Below the pieces are notes generated by a model. It searched no databases and was not told the DNA's origin. It saw only the letters and a list, made by a program, of their open reading frames with translations. From positions 1 through 64,000 of the forward strand of contig JACNJN010000086.1 in assembly GCA_014382535.1 (NCBI GenBank): a stretch of DNA of 64,000 bases, in the 5' to 3' direction. The translations under genes and the position numbers were made by a program. Below, in pieces: positions 45,843 through 54,782 of the stretch. Position 1 is the first letter of the stretch. Each line of letters begins with the position of its first letter. This DNA is from Candidatus Desulfolinea nitratireducens. Its GTDB lineage: Bacteria; Chloroflexota; Anaerolineae; Anaerolineales; Villigracilaceae.

Positions 45843-46279
45843 GATTCATCTCCAGCGCTGACGTAAATATTCCCATCAAGCACCTCTATATGCAGGGCTG
45901 TCAGGGGTGTTGGGGGCGGTCCAGAAATGACTGCGCCATCCAGAGGATTAAAGAAACCCTCATGACATGGGCAGGCAATTTGTTCAATTTCAGCATTCCA
46001 TGTGCAAAGACAAGCAAAATGTGTGCATACCGCTGAATAGGCCTTCAGCCCTTCTTTTGTATTAATCACCAGCGCAGGGTAACGTCCAAAGGCAACAGTT
46101 TTCCCCTCACCGACAGGCAGATCATTTTCGGGGGCAACCAGGACCGGGTCAGAGGGCGTTTCTTCCAAATTCGGGGGGAAGAAAAAGGCGAGTACAGGAA
46201 CAGCCAGAGCGGTCAGGCCTATCGCGCCTAATACCTTATTCGTCATTTTTAAGAAATCACGTCTTGTAATTTTGCTCAT
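45839..46279 (-). CDS. Rieske [2Fe-2S] protein
   Basis: Tat-like RRDFLK N-terminus; CTHFACLCTWNAEIEQIACPCHEGFFNPLDGAVISGPPPTPL. Confidence 0.93.
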   Translation of the reverse strand: MSKITRRDFLKMTNKVLGAIGLTALAVPVLAFFFPPNLEETPSDPVLVAPENDLPVGEGKTVAFGRYPALVINTKEGLKAYSAVCTHFACLCTWNAEIEQIACPCHEGFFNPLDGAVISGPPPTPLTALHIEVLDGNIYVSAGDES

Positions 46280-46281
46280 GA

Positions 46282-46683
46282 TTAACTTACCTCTCCCCAG
46301 ACTGACAATGCACCAATAAGCAACAGTAAAACGACGGCGATGATCAGGCGGTTACGTTCGCTTTTATGAGTTGTATCAGGCTTTCGATCAATAAATGGCC
46401 ACAGCATTAGCAGGAAAACTGCGACCACAGGGGCTGTAGCGCCAAATGTCTTGGGGACGAATTTCAGCATCTGATACAGAAATAGAAAGTACCACTCCGG
46501 TTTGGCGTGCTCTGGCGTCACCATTGGATCGGCAGGTTCGCCTAATCCCACGGGATACCAAAGGGCAACAGCTCCGATGATGAAGAGCAGGATTCCAAAG
46601 CCTAAGGCAACTTTTGCCTCGAGAGTAATATGATCCGGGAAAAAGGGGACGGTTGAATCGTCTTTAGGTTTTCTTTCAGTCAT
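46282..46683 (-). CDS. cytochrome b C-terminal part (subunit IV-like)
   Basis: PADPMVTPEHAKPEWYFLFLYQMLKFVP (PEWY Qo motif) plus TM segments. Confidence 0.88.
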   Translation of the reverse strand: MTERKPKDDSTVPFFPDHITLEAKVALGFGILLFIIGAVALWYPVGLGEPADPMVTPEHAKPEWYFLFLYQMLKFVPKTFGATAPVVAVFLLMLWPFIDRKPDTTHKSERNRLIIAVVLLLLIGALSVWGEVS

Positions 46684-46700
46684 GTGATTTCTCCAGCTGC

Positions 46701-47711
46701 CTATAAAGGTTTATGGATGCCTTGTTTGCGCACCATGATGAAGTGCAAGAGCATCATGCCGACAATTAGCGCAGGCAAAATCAGAATATGAAGCGCATAG
46801 AATCGGCTCAGTGTCAGGGAGGTGATATTCCATCCCACACGCATATAGACGAGCGCCAATTCACCGATAGCGGGGATGCCTCCGGCGATCTCTGTGGCTA
46901 CCGTGGTTGCCCAGTAAGCTCGTTGATCCCAAGGGAGTAAATAACCCGTGAGGCCAAATCCCATTGTAGTAATAAAGAGAATAACGCCACTGACCCAGTT
47001 AAGCTCTCGAGGTTTTCGAAAAGCGCCATTTACATAAACGCGGGCCATATGCGCGACAACCATCAAGACCATGCCATTTGCAGACCAGTGATGGATCGCC
47101 CTTATTGCAGCGCCAAAGCGTACTTGTGTTTCAATAAACTGGATACTGGCGTATGCTCCTTCCGGCGTGGGCTGATAATAGAAGGCCAGCATCGTGCCGG
47201 TAACGCCCTGGACGACAAAAAGAAAGGCTGTCAGCCCGCCCAGACAATACCACCATCGTCGTTGCCATTGCGGAACAGGTTTGTTGAGAAACTTGGAGAG
47301 CGGGTCTTTCAGGTCATAGCGTTCATCAATCCATTCCCAAACGCGAGTGGCTATGGGTTTCCACTGCTCTCGGCTTTTCCAAACACTAAGGCTTCGGACA
47401 GTACCGAAAAGGAAGATCAATCCCATTGAACCAAAGGTCACCCAACGGATCAGAGGTGTCCAAATCCCTTTTTCTTCCCCGAGAATATGGCAATGGAGGC
47501 AGGGGTCCTGGTTGGGTGGAGGAGGTAAGGCCGCGATATTTTCTCCCTGATGGTAGGTAGCTTCTGCAGCACCAGCCTCTGTAAGGGTTGTCCAATCCGG
47601 GGATTCACCAAGCTCGGATGAATAGGCTCTTTCGGTGGTAATAGAAAATGATATTGCTGCTACTACGATAATGATGCCGATTATCATCATTCGGCGAGAT
47701 AGTTTTTTCAT
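46701..47711 (-). CDS. cytochrome b N-terminal part (b6-like) with N-terminal CxxCH heme-c motif
   Basis: DPCLHCHIL upstream of b6 core IRAIHHWSANGMVLMVVAHMARVYVNGAFRKPRELNW..GYLLPWDQ; start 47711 has SD ggagg (ORF open to 47783). Confidence 0.88.
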   Translation of the reverse strand: MKKLSRRMMIIGIIIVVAAISFSITTERAYSSELGESPDWTTLTEAGAAEATYHQGENIAALPPPPNQDPCLHCHILGEEKGIWTPLIRWVTFGSMGLIFLFGTVRSLSVWKSREQWKPIATRVWEWIDERYDLKDPLSKFLNKPVPQWQRRWWYCLGGLTAFLFVVQGVTGTMLAFYYQPTPEGAYASIQFIETQVRFGAAIRAIHHWSANGMVLMVVAHMARVYVNGAFRKPRELNWVSGVILFITTMGFGLTGYLLPWDQRAYWATTVATEIAGGIPAIGELALVYMRVGWNITSLTLSRFYALHILILPALIVGMMLLHFIMVRKQGIHKPL

Positions 47712-47881
47712 AGACTGCCTCCGGCGTAATAATAGATTATGAATTGAATACTTAAACCGACTCGTTAAATTCACATCCAACATATTTTACGATAATAGTC
47801 CGTATTACCTGCATGACCTTCCGCTTAATCATTGCATGTACTTCCACGTGATTTATTGATATTCAGATAACCAGGTTATGA

Positions 47882-47936
47882 GCGTCCCGCAGGTTTGTGT
47901 TGCTTTAAAATCTGAATTACGGGAACCTGCGGGACG
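47882..47936. repeat. gtcccgcaggtt/aacctgcgggac dispersed repeat, copy 3
   Basis: gcgtcccgcaggtttgtg...gggaacctgcgggacg; cf. 8745 and 9936. Confidence 0.8.
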
Positions 47937-48147
47937 TTTTAGGTAGAGAAAATTACCAAACTTAAGTGAACATCTATAAAAATAACCGATGAATGTTATG
48001 CTTAAAATAGTAGGAATGGACCTTGTGCCTTTCCCTGAATACTTGTTATAGTTGGCTTTGCATGGTTAATGCTTGGACTTGTCCAGTGACTTTTAACCAG
48101 GCTGATTTCTTTTAACAACAAACTCTTGTTTCCAGGGAGATTATTAA

Positions 48148-48297
48148 ATGCCCGTAAAAAGATGGAGCGAAGATTTTAAGATGCTTTGCCAAGGCAATCG
48201 CTCCTGTTTATCAAGTAGGGAAGATGCTGCCAAAGTGGATGGCAGCGAACTAAAAGTACTGGATATAGCCGGGATAATTATTTTGCGGCTTGAATAG
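48148..48297 (+). CDS. small ORF, 49 aa, unknown
   Basis: MPVKRWSEDFKMLCQGNRSCLSSREDAAKVDGSELKVLDIAGIIILRLE*; SD-like caggga upstream and terminator immediately downstream. Confidence 0.45.
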   Translation: MPVKRWSEDFKMLCQGNRSCLSSREDAAKVDGSELKVLDIAGIIILRLE

Positions 48298-48310
48298 TCA
48301 CATATACAGA

Positions 48311-48343
48311 TAGGGCAGGAATACATCCTGCCCTATTTTTTTC
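48311..48343 (+). terminator. rho-independent terminator
   Basis: tagggcagga-ataca-tcctgcccta-ttttttt. Confidence 0.85.
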
Positions 48344-48350
48344 TATTATT

Positions 48351-48444
48351 CCCCTCTACCTCCCCCCGTAAACAGGGGAGAACCCGCGTTCCTCCCCCGA
48401 GAGCGGGGAAGGCTAGGTGGGAGCTACAAAAGGAGTTTCAAAAT
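48351..48444 (+). repeat. leader repeat copy 1 (cccctct..ctcccccc...cctcccccg...aggtgg..aaaaggagtttcaa)
   Basis: Aligns with 51555-51670 up to the start codon. Confidence 0.85.
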
Positions 48445-48681
48445 ATGGCTCTAAAAGGCACAATTGTCGTAGATCCAATGCACTGTAAAGGATGCAGCCT
48501 TTGTGTGGATGCTTGTCCCCAAAATGTGATTGCATTGGATATGGAACACCTGACACCAAAAGGTTACCATCCCGCCCACTTAATTGCGGAAGGGTGCACA
48601 GGTTGTGTGATTTGCGCAATAGTTTGCCCGGATGCAGCCATCACGGTTTATCGCGAAGCCCCACAGCGCAGGAAAAAGTAG
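48445..48681 (+). CDS. 4Fe-4S ferredoxin subunit of 2-oxoacid:ferredoxin oxidoreductase
   Basis: DPMHCKGCSLCVDACPQNVI...EGCTGCVICAIVCPDAAI. Confidence 0.9.
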   Translation: MALKGTIVVDPMHCKGCSLCVDACPQNVIALDMEHLTPKGYHPAHLIAEGCTGCVICAIVCPDAAITVYREAPQRRKK

Positions 48682-48702
48682 AGTTTTAAGGAGTATGGCA
48701 AG

Positions 48703-49830
48703 ATGGCAAAACAATTACTAAAGGGCAATGAAGCATTTGCCGAGGCGGCAGTCCGCGTTGGAGTTGAAGGGTTTTTTGGTTATCCGATTACACCCTCAAC
48801 AGAATTTCTGGAATATATGGCAAAACGAATGCCTGCCTTGGGACGTGGCTTTGTCCAGGCTGAAAGTGAAGTCGCCGCGATCAATATGGTCTATGGTGCG
48901 GCTTGTGCTGGTAAACGCACGATGACAGCAACATCTGGCCCTGGCCTTAGTTTAATGAGTGAGGGTATCTCCTATATCGCCGGGACAGAAGTACCAGCAG
49001 TGATCGTAGATGTGATGCGCGGTGGTCCGGGTTTGGGTAATATTGCGCCTTCGCAGAGTGATTATAACCAGATGGTCAAAGGCGGCGGGCATGGTGATTA
49101 TTTTCCCATTGTCCTGGCACCGGCCACAGTACAGGAAGCAATAGACTATATCGCACTTGCCTTTGATCTGGCAGAAAAATATCGCTCTGTCGTATTTGTT
49201 GCCGTGGATGGTAATCTCGGGCAAATGATGGAACCGGCTGAGCTGCCCCCCATGCGAAAGCTTCCTGAAAAACCGCCTGAGTGGGCGGTGTATGGCGCCA
49301 AAGATCGTAAACCGAATATTCTTACCTCTATCTACATCGATCCACCCGATGAAGAAGTGGTCAATATCCGCCTGTTAAAGCGTTGGATGGAAATTCAGAA
49401 GAATGAAGTGCGTTTTCAGGAGCATTCATTGGAAGACGCCGAAATTGGAATCATCAGTTTTGGTGTTGCGGGACGGGTTGCTTTGTCAGCCGTGCATACT
49501 GCCAGGGAGGAGGGGATCAAAGTGGGGCTGTTCCGTCCGATCACATTGGCACCCTTCCCGAAGAAAGCGATCGAAGAACTGAGTAAACGTGTCAGGCGTA
49601 TTTTAGTGGTAGAAATGAACACCGGGATGATGCTGGAAGACGTAAAGCAGGCCGTTGGCGGGCGCGTCCCGATTGAGTTTTATGGTCGCATTGGCGGGAT
49701 AACACCTTTCCCCGATGAAATTTTGGACGAGATTCGCCGTGTCAATCAGAATAATGAAAATATCCCGGACGGGATGGAGCGGGTCGAATGGCTGGAACGC
49801 CTTGAAGAAAGAATTGCGAGAGGCGAATAA
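48703..49830 (+). CDS. 2-oxoacid:ferredoxin oxidoreductase subunit alpha (KorA/VorB-like)
   Basis: AVRVGVEGFFGYPITPSTEFLEYMAKRMP...QAESEVAAINMVYGAACAGKRTMTATSGPGLSLMSEGISY. Confidence 0.92.
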   Translation: MAKQLLKGNEAFAEAAVRVGVEGFFGYPITPSTEFLEYMAKRMPALGRGFVQAESEVAAINMVYGAACAGKRTMTATSGPGLSLMSEGISYIAGTEVPAVIVDVMRGGPGLGNIAPSQSDYNQMVKGGGHGDYFPIVLAPATVQEAIDYIALAFDLAEKYRSVVFVAVDGNLGQMMEPAELPPMRKLPEKPPEWAVYGAKDRKPNILTSIYIDPPDEEVVNIRLLKRWMEIQKNEVRFQEHSLEDAEIGIISFGVAGRVALSAVHTAREEGIKVGLFRPITLAPFPKKAIEELSKRVRRILVVEMNTGMMLEDVKQAVGGRVPIEFYGRIGGITPFPDEILDEIRRVNQNNENIPDGMERVEWLERLEERIARGE

Positions 49831-49879
49831 TGGATAAGATACTTCAGGTTTATCCATTTCAAAAAAAACAAAAAGACTT

Positions 49880-50028
49880 GTCTTTGCGAGGCCGCTTTAC
49901 CGCCGAAGCAATCTCTTTGACAGTGAGAGAGACTGCTCACCTGCACTCCCGAAGGATACCGGGACGGTGTGCAAAGTACGTAGTGCGGCGCATGTGTCGC
50001 AAAAAGATGCTCGCAGAATCAGGGTAGT
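49880..50028. repeat. dispersed 'ttgcgagg...ccgaagcaatctc' repeat in the alpha-beta spacer
   Basis: tgtctttgcgaggccgctttaccgccgaagcaatctctttgacag...ctcgcagaatcagggtag; related to 21085. Confidence 0.7.
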
Positions 50029-50038
50029 GAGGTGAATA

Positions 50039-50812
50039 ATGGGTTTTGAAAAAATGGAAATTGTTTACAAGCGACCAGAATCGCTAACGGATACTACAAC
50101 GCATTATTGCCCAGGTTGTACGCATGGCACAGTACATCATTTGGTGGCAGAAGTTTTGGATGAAATGGGAATCCGCGAGAAGACGATCGGTGTTGCGCCA
50201 GTAGGCTGCTCGGTCTTTGCATACGATTACTTTAACCACGATTTTGTAGAAGCGGCCCACGGACGAGCCCCGGCGATGGCAACCGGTATCAAGCGTGTCT
50301 CGCCAAATAACACTGTTTACACTTATCAGGGTGATGGTGATCTGGCCTCAATTGGTATGGGCGAGATTGTCCACGCAGCGATACGCGGCGAAAATATCAC
50401 CGTGGTATTCATCAACAATGCCATCTATGGGATGACAGGCGGTCAGATGGCTCCCACAACCTTGCCCGGAATGAAGACTACCTCTTCTCCTTTGGGGCGT
50501 GACGTGGAGCTAGCGGGTTACCCTATTCGCATGGCAGAAATGCTTTCTACTATTGATGGGGCTAGTTATGTGGTCCGCCGAAGCATGCATAATCCCGCCA
50601 ATATTCGGAAGGTAAAAAAAGCCATTCGAAAGGCATTTGAAGTTCAGGAGCAAGGCCTGGGCTTTTCCATCGTGGAAGTGCTCTCATCCTGCCCGACGAA
50701 CTGGAAAATGTCCCCGGTGGAATCTCTTGATTTTATTCGCGATCATATGGTCCCCTATTACCCGTTGGACGATTTCAAAGTCCTTCCCGAAGTGAGGGCA
50801 ATTCGAGTTTAA
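50039..50812 (+). CDS. 2-oxoacid:ferredoxin oxidoreductase subunit beta (TPP-binding)
   Basis: [23 protein letters not shown]...[49 protein letters not shown]. Confidence 0.93.
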   Translation: MGFEKMEIVYKRPESLTDTTTHYCPGCTHGTVHHLVAEVLDEMGIREKTIGVAPVGCSVFAYDYFNHDFVEAAHGRAPAMATGIKRVSPNNTVYTYQGDGDLASIGMGEIVHAAIRGENITVVFINNAIYGMTGGQMAPTTLPGMKTTSSPLGRDVELAGYPIRMAEMLSTIDGASYVVRRSMHNPANIRKVKKAIRKAFEVQEQGLGFSIVEVLSSCPTNWKMSPVESLDFIRDHMVPYYPLDDFKVLPEVRAIRV

Positions 50813-50824
50813 AAGCATAAAAAA

Positions 50825-50906
50825 TAACCACGAAGAGCACGAAGTCCCACGAAGAAAAAACTTTTTATTTTTCACTTTGTGACCCTTTGTGTCCTTTGTG
50901 GTGAAG
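50825..50906. repeat. 'accacgaagagcacgaag' dispersed repeat
   Basis: accacgaagagcacgaagtcccacgaagaaaaa...cactttgtgaccctttgtgtcctttgtggtg. Confidence 0.75.
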
Positions 50907-50910
50907 AAAG

Positions 50911-51477
50911 ATGGAGATAATTATGGAAACCAGTATTATTGTTTCTGGATTTGGCGGACAAGGGACCTTATTTGCCGGGCAGGTTTTGGCTTATGCTGCT
51001 TTGGATGCAGGCAAGCAGGTCACCTGGATCCCCTCTTATGGCCCTGAGATGCGCGGCGGTACTGCGCGCTGCACCGTGATCATCTCGGATGAAGAAATTG
51101 GTTCGCCCCTGACGCGTAATCCCTCCTCCGTAATTGCGCTGAATCTCCCCTCGCTGGATATGTATGAACCCCTGATTGAGAGTGGTGGCCTGTTGATCGT
51201 CAATTCCTCCCTCATTCCCCGCAAAGTAGAGCGCGAAGGTGTACGGGATATTTATATTCCCGCCTCAGAGATGGCCGAGGAGATCGGCAACGTGCGTTTG
51301 GCGAATATGCTCATGATCGGGGCGTTGCTTGAGGCCGAGGAAATTCTTCCCCTGGAGATTGTTAAAAAATCTCTTAAAGAGCATATCCCTGAGCGGCATA
51401 AAAATACCCTGCCAAACAATTTCAAGGCGATGGATGAGGGCGCGAAATTTATTAAGGAATTGGCTTTGGCTGTATAG
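50911..51477 (+). CDS. 2-oxoacid:ferredoxin oxidoreductase subunit gamma
   Basis: [52 protein letters not shown]. Confidence 0.92.
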   Translation: MEIIMETSIIVSGFGGQGTLFAGQVLAYAALDAGKQVTWIPSYGPEMRGGTARCTVIISDEEIGSPLTRNPSSVIALNLPSLDMYEPLIESGGLLIVNSSLIPRKVEREGVRDIYIPASEMAEEIGNVRLANMLMIGALLEAEEILPLEIVKKSLKEHIPERHKNTLPNNFKAMDEGAKFIKELALAV

Positions 51478-51554
51478 CTCGATTCATATGCAGAAAATAT
51501 AGCAAATGCGACCCGTCTGCGCTACAATTGCTCAGATAGGTTGTTTTAATATAT

Positions 51555-51670
51555 GCCCCCTCTAGCTCCCCCCGTTTCACAGGGGGAGAACAGTCCCTCC
51601 CCCGCGAGCGGGGGCACTCTGCGAGTATGCTTCGCGAAGGCCAGGTGGGGGCTTAAAAAGGAGTTTCAAT
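51555..51670 (+). repeat. leader repeat copy 2 with nested 22-bp insertion
   Basis: Same as 48351-48444 except for cactctgcgagtatgcttcgcg at 51615-51636. Confidence 0.85.
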
Positions 51671-53092
51671 ATGGAAAATAATTACGATGTTGTCGTCATC
51701 GGCGCAGGGCCGGGCGGCTATGTGGCTGCCATCCGTGCCGCGCAACTGGGGAAGAAAACTGCAATTATTGACAAGCAATGGTTGGGCGGGGTTTGCCTGA
51801 ATGTCGGTTGTATCCCATCAAAGTCGCTGCTGAAAAACGCTGATGTGGCGCATACCTTGCGTGAACGCGGCAAGGAACTGGGTTTCTCTTTTGAGAATTT
51901 AACGCTCGATTTTGGTGTGGCGGTTAAACGCTCACGCCAGGTTTCGAACCGCCTGGTCAAGGGGATCGACTTCCTGATGAAGAAGAATAAGATCGATGTC
52001 CATATGGGCACGGCGAAATTAACTGCAAAAGATACCGTTAAAGTCGTCGCCGCCCTAAAGGATGCTGACGCGAAGGACGGCGCCGAGAGCATTTTAGTTG
52101 CAAAAAATATCATCGTTGCGACGGGGGCAAGCGCGATGGTTCCGCCCGCCTGGAAGGTGGATGGGGAGAAGATCGTCACTTATCTGGAAGCGATCACGCA
52201 GGAGAAATTACCGAAATCGGTCGTCATCATTGGCTCTGGCGCGATCGGCGTGGAATTCGCCACAGTCTGGAATTCCTACGGCGTGGATGTGACCATCGTC
52301 GAAATGCTGCCGCGGATCGTCCCGATGGAAGATGAGGAAGTATCAGCCGAATTGACAAAGGCCTTAAAGAAGCGCAAGATCGAAATGTTGACGGGACATA
52401 AAGTCGAGGCGGTGGAAGCTACCAAGGCAGGAGTCAAGGTCACCGTATCTGCCGGGGATGAGGAAAAGATCATCGAAGCCGAGCAAGCCCTGGTCGCGAT
52501 CGGATTCCGCCCCAACTCCGCAAACATCGGTTTGAAGGAGGTCGGCGTCCAGATCAACGAACACGGGTTCATCGAGATTGACGAACGGATGGCCACCAAT
52601 ATCCCCGGGATTTGGGCGATCGGTGACGTGACCGGCAAGTTGATGCTGGCACATGTCGGCTCAGCAATGGGAATTGTTGCAGCAGAGCATATTGCCGGGC
52701 ATGAAACCGTCGAGTTGAATTATGAGATGATGCCCCGTGCAACCTATTGCCAACCGCAGGTGGCCTCCTTTGGAATTACCGAAGCGCAGGCGATCGAGCG
52801 TGGACACCAGATCAAGGTTTCAAAATTCAACTTTCAGGCAAATGGCAAGGCTCTGGGTTTGGGCGAATATGCTGGTTGGGTAAAATTGATCGTGGACGAA
52901 AAATATGGCGAGATTTTGGGCGCCCATATGATCGGCCCCGAAGTGACCGAGCTATTGCCCGAACTGACCCTGGCACAGATGATGGAGTTGACGCCTGCCG
53001 AGATCGCCCGCAATGTCCACGCGCATCCGACCCTTTCGGAAGTAATAATGGAAGCAGCCCACGTTGCAGAGGGTATGCCCATTCATATGTAA
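51671..53092 (+). CDS. lpdA: dihydrolipoyl dehydrogenase
   Basis: YDVVVIGAGPGGYVAAIRAAQLGKKTAIIDKQWLGGVCLNVGCIPSKSLL; HAHPTLSE C-terminus. Confidence 0.95.
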   Translation: MENNYDVVVIGAGPGGYVAAIRAAQLGKKTAIIDKQWLGGVCLNVGCIPSKSLLKNADVAHTLRERGKELGFSFENLTLDFGVAVKRSRQVSNRLVKGIDFLMKKNKIDVHMGTAKLTAKDTVKVVAALKDADAKDGAESILVAKNIIVATGASAMVPPAWKVDGEKIVTYLEAITQEKLPKSVVIIGSGAIGVEFATVWNSYGVDVTIVEMLPRIVPMEDEEVSAELTKALKKRKIEMLTGHKVEAVEATKAGVKVTVSAGDEEKIIEAEQALVAIGFRPNSANIGLKEVGVQINEHGFIEIDERMATNIPGIWAIGDVTGKLMLAHVGSAMGIVAAEHIAGHETVELNYEMMPRATYCQPQVASFGITEAQAIERGHQIKVSKFNFQANGKALGLGEYAGWVKLIVDEKYGEILGAHMIGPEVTELLPELTLAQMMELTPAEIARNVHAHPTLSEVIMEAAHVAEGMPIHM

Positions 53093-53125
53093 AAAAACGG
53101 GTAGTGGGCGAATCGAAGTGATGAG

Positions 53126-53212
53126 CGATTCTGCGAGGAAGGCTTTTAGCCTGACGAAGCAGTCTAATTCTATCAAAAATGAGATTGCTTCGCTCCGCAA
53201 GCTCCGCTCGCA
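53126..53212 (-). repeat. dispersed repeat, reverse-complement copy of the tupA-embedded element
   Basis: Reverse complement tgcgagcggagcttgcggagcgaagcaatctc...agactgcttcgtcaggctaaaagccttcctcgcagaatcg. Confidence 0.85.
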
Positions 53213-53275
53213 AATTCATTATCACTTATTGTTTTACCACTATCAAAAAACGAAATTGGTCGTAAGAATAATAAG

Positions 53276-53302
53276 AAGGAGCGGAGATTTCTCCGCTCTT
53301 TT
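53276..53302 (+). terminator. terminator
   Basis: aaggagcggagatttctccgctctttt. Confidence 0.6.
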
Positions 53303-53549
53303 ACTTTTAAAGGGAACCTTACTCCAATTCAGGATTTTCGCCTGGGTAGGCGTGCATCGCACCAACCTTGACAGGAAGACGCTACTTGACAAGCGTAATC
53401 TTTCTCAGAGGGCAGATTCTCATCGTTTTGGTGCGCCAGACACTCATTTTTCGCTCAAATACGAATACCCTACGATTGTAATCGTTTGCCATATGCCCTG
53501 CCAAAACAGTGATAGAATACGTGCCGAAAGCGTTCATGGGTGAATAATT

Positions 53550-54275
53550 ATGACTAACGAAGAAAGAAATAACTCACAAACAACTTCATTTCATCAGCCT
53601 GAACCATCAACACCTCTTGTCAACAGGAATAACAAAACAGAGGATGGCGTGTTGCGCGTGATGATGCTTTTGATCAGTTTGATCAGTTTGGGCATCGCCA
53701 TGATCAGCGTTGCTTATGTGGCAGTTGATATTCTGGTCATGAAGGATCCGCATACGCGTGAGAATATCTGGTCGGTCGTTGTCGCAATTGGGCTGGCTTA
53801 TTCGGTCGGTTGGTGGGTTGCCTTATATGGGATCAGGCTTTACCATAATCTGGTTCTGCCCATTTTTATCAATATCTATACCTGGGTAACTTTGGCAGGG
53901 ATTTGCGCCTTATATATCGCAATTCTGTATCGACTATATCAGCAACTTTATAATACGCCCAGTTTTGCCAAATATATGATCTTGATGGGGTTTACTCTGG
54001 CAGGCTTCATAGGTTTGCATTTATTGATCGAAAACCACAGTCTAAAACTCTACTCTGTGCCTCTGTTGTTAATTTCCCTCGTCCATTTATATCTAATTGT
54101 TTACCATTATGTTTTTGTATCAACTGTCAATTATGAATATCTTATCGGGGATGTCATCTTTTTTCTCAGTATGGCAACAACCAGTGTGCTGATGTTGATT
54201 CATGTAGGGATCCTTGACGGGCTAAGAAATACAATGGATCGTATGTTCGAGCCAAATAACAGTGGAAATGGGTAG
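53550..54275 (+). CDS. hypothetical multi-pass membrane protein
   Basis: 241 aa with about six hydrophobic segments; coding-like composition. Confidence 0.7.
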   Translation: MTNEERNNSQTTSFHQPEPSTPLVNRNNKTEDGVLRVMMLLISLISLGIAMISVAYVAVDILVMKDPHTRENIWSVVVAIGLAYSVGWWVALYGIRLYHNLVLPIFINIYTWVTLAGICALYIAILYRLYQQLYNTPSFAKYMILMGFTLAGFIGLHLLIENHSLKLYSVPLLLISLVHLYLIVYHYVFVSTVNYEYLIGDVIFFLSMATTSVLMLIHVGILDGLRNTMDRMFEPNNSGNG

Positions 54276-54297
54276 TACCCTTTGCAAATAACCAAAT

Positions 54298-54330
54298 AAA
54301 AACTCCCGAAGCTTTCTTTCGGGAGTTTTT
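54298..54330 (+). terminator. terminator
   Basis: aaaactcccgaagctttctttcgggagttttt. Confidence 0.75.
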
Positions 54331-54397
54331 GATTCGGCCCCCACCGCCTTGCGACACCTCCCCCAAATCCCTGGATTTGGGGGAGGTTAGGAGGGGG

Positions 54398-54721
54398 TTA
54401 TGCCCTGATCATGGTTAATAGCATCTTGAATTGTGCTGTTGCAATAACCGCGTGCGGTTTATCTGCCGGGAGGATGATCGATTCTCCGGCACCCATATGG
54501 TAGGAATTGCCAGAGATGACGATCTCTGCCTTTCCATCCAAAACCTGAACGAGGGCGTCAAATGGCGTTGAATGTTCACTCAGCTCCTGGCCTTTATCGA
54601 AGGCGAAGAGGGTCACATTGCCTGTTTCCGCACGCAATATCTGGCTGCTGACGACTGCGTTTTCCTGATAGGTAGCCAGGTCAGCGATATTTAGAATTTC
54701 TGCTTTTTTTGTCTCAGTCAT
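54398..54721 (-). CDS. cupin domain protein
   Basis: VTLFAFDKGQELSEHSTPFDALVQVLDGKAEIVISGNSYHMGAGESIILPADKPHAVIA. Confidence 0.9.
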   Translation of the reverse strand: MTETKKAEILNIADLATYQENAVVSSQILRAETGNVTLFAFDKGQELSEHSTPFDALVQVLDGKAEIVISGNSYHMGAGESIILPADKPHAVIATAQFKMLLTMIRA

Positions 54722-54782
54722 TTTTTTCTCCTATTGTCTTGCCATTGCCAGGTCGGCCTTGGGTTTCCACGCGACGACCATG

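Noticed and set aside
45303-45866. 187-aa plus-strand ORF
   Set aside because: Antisense to the EMO-like gene's TM region; composition (many H/Q/N) typical of antisense of membrane protein.
49830-50027. 65-aa ORF overlapping the alpha-subunit stop (TAATGG)
   Set aside because: Mostly reads through a dispersed repeat; low-quality protein; treated as spacer.
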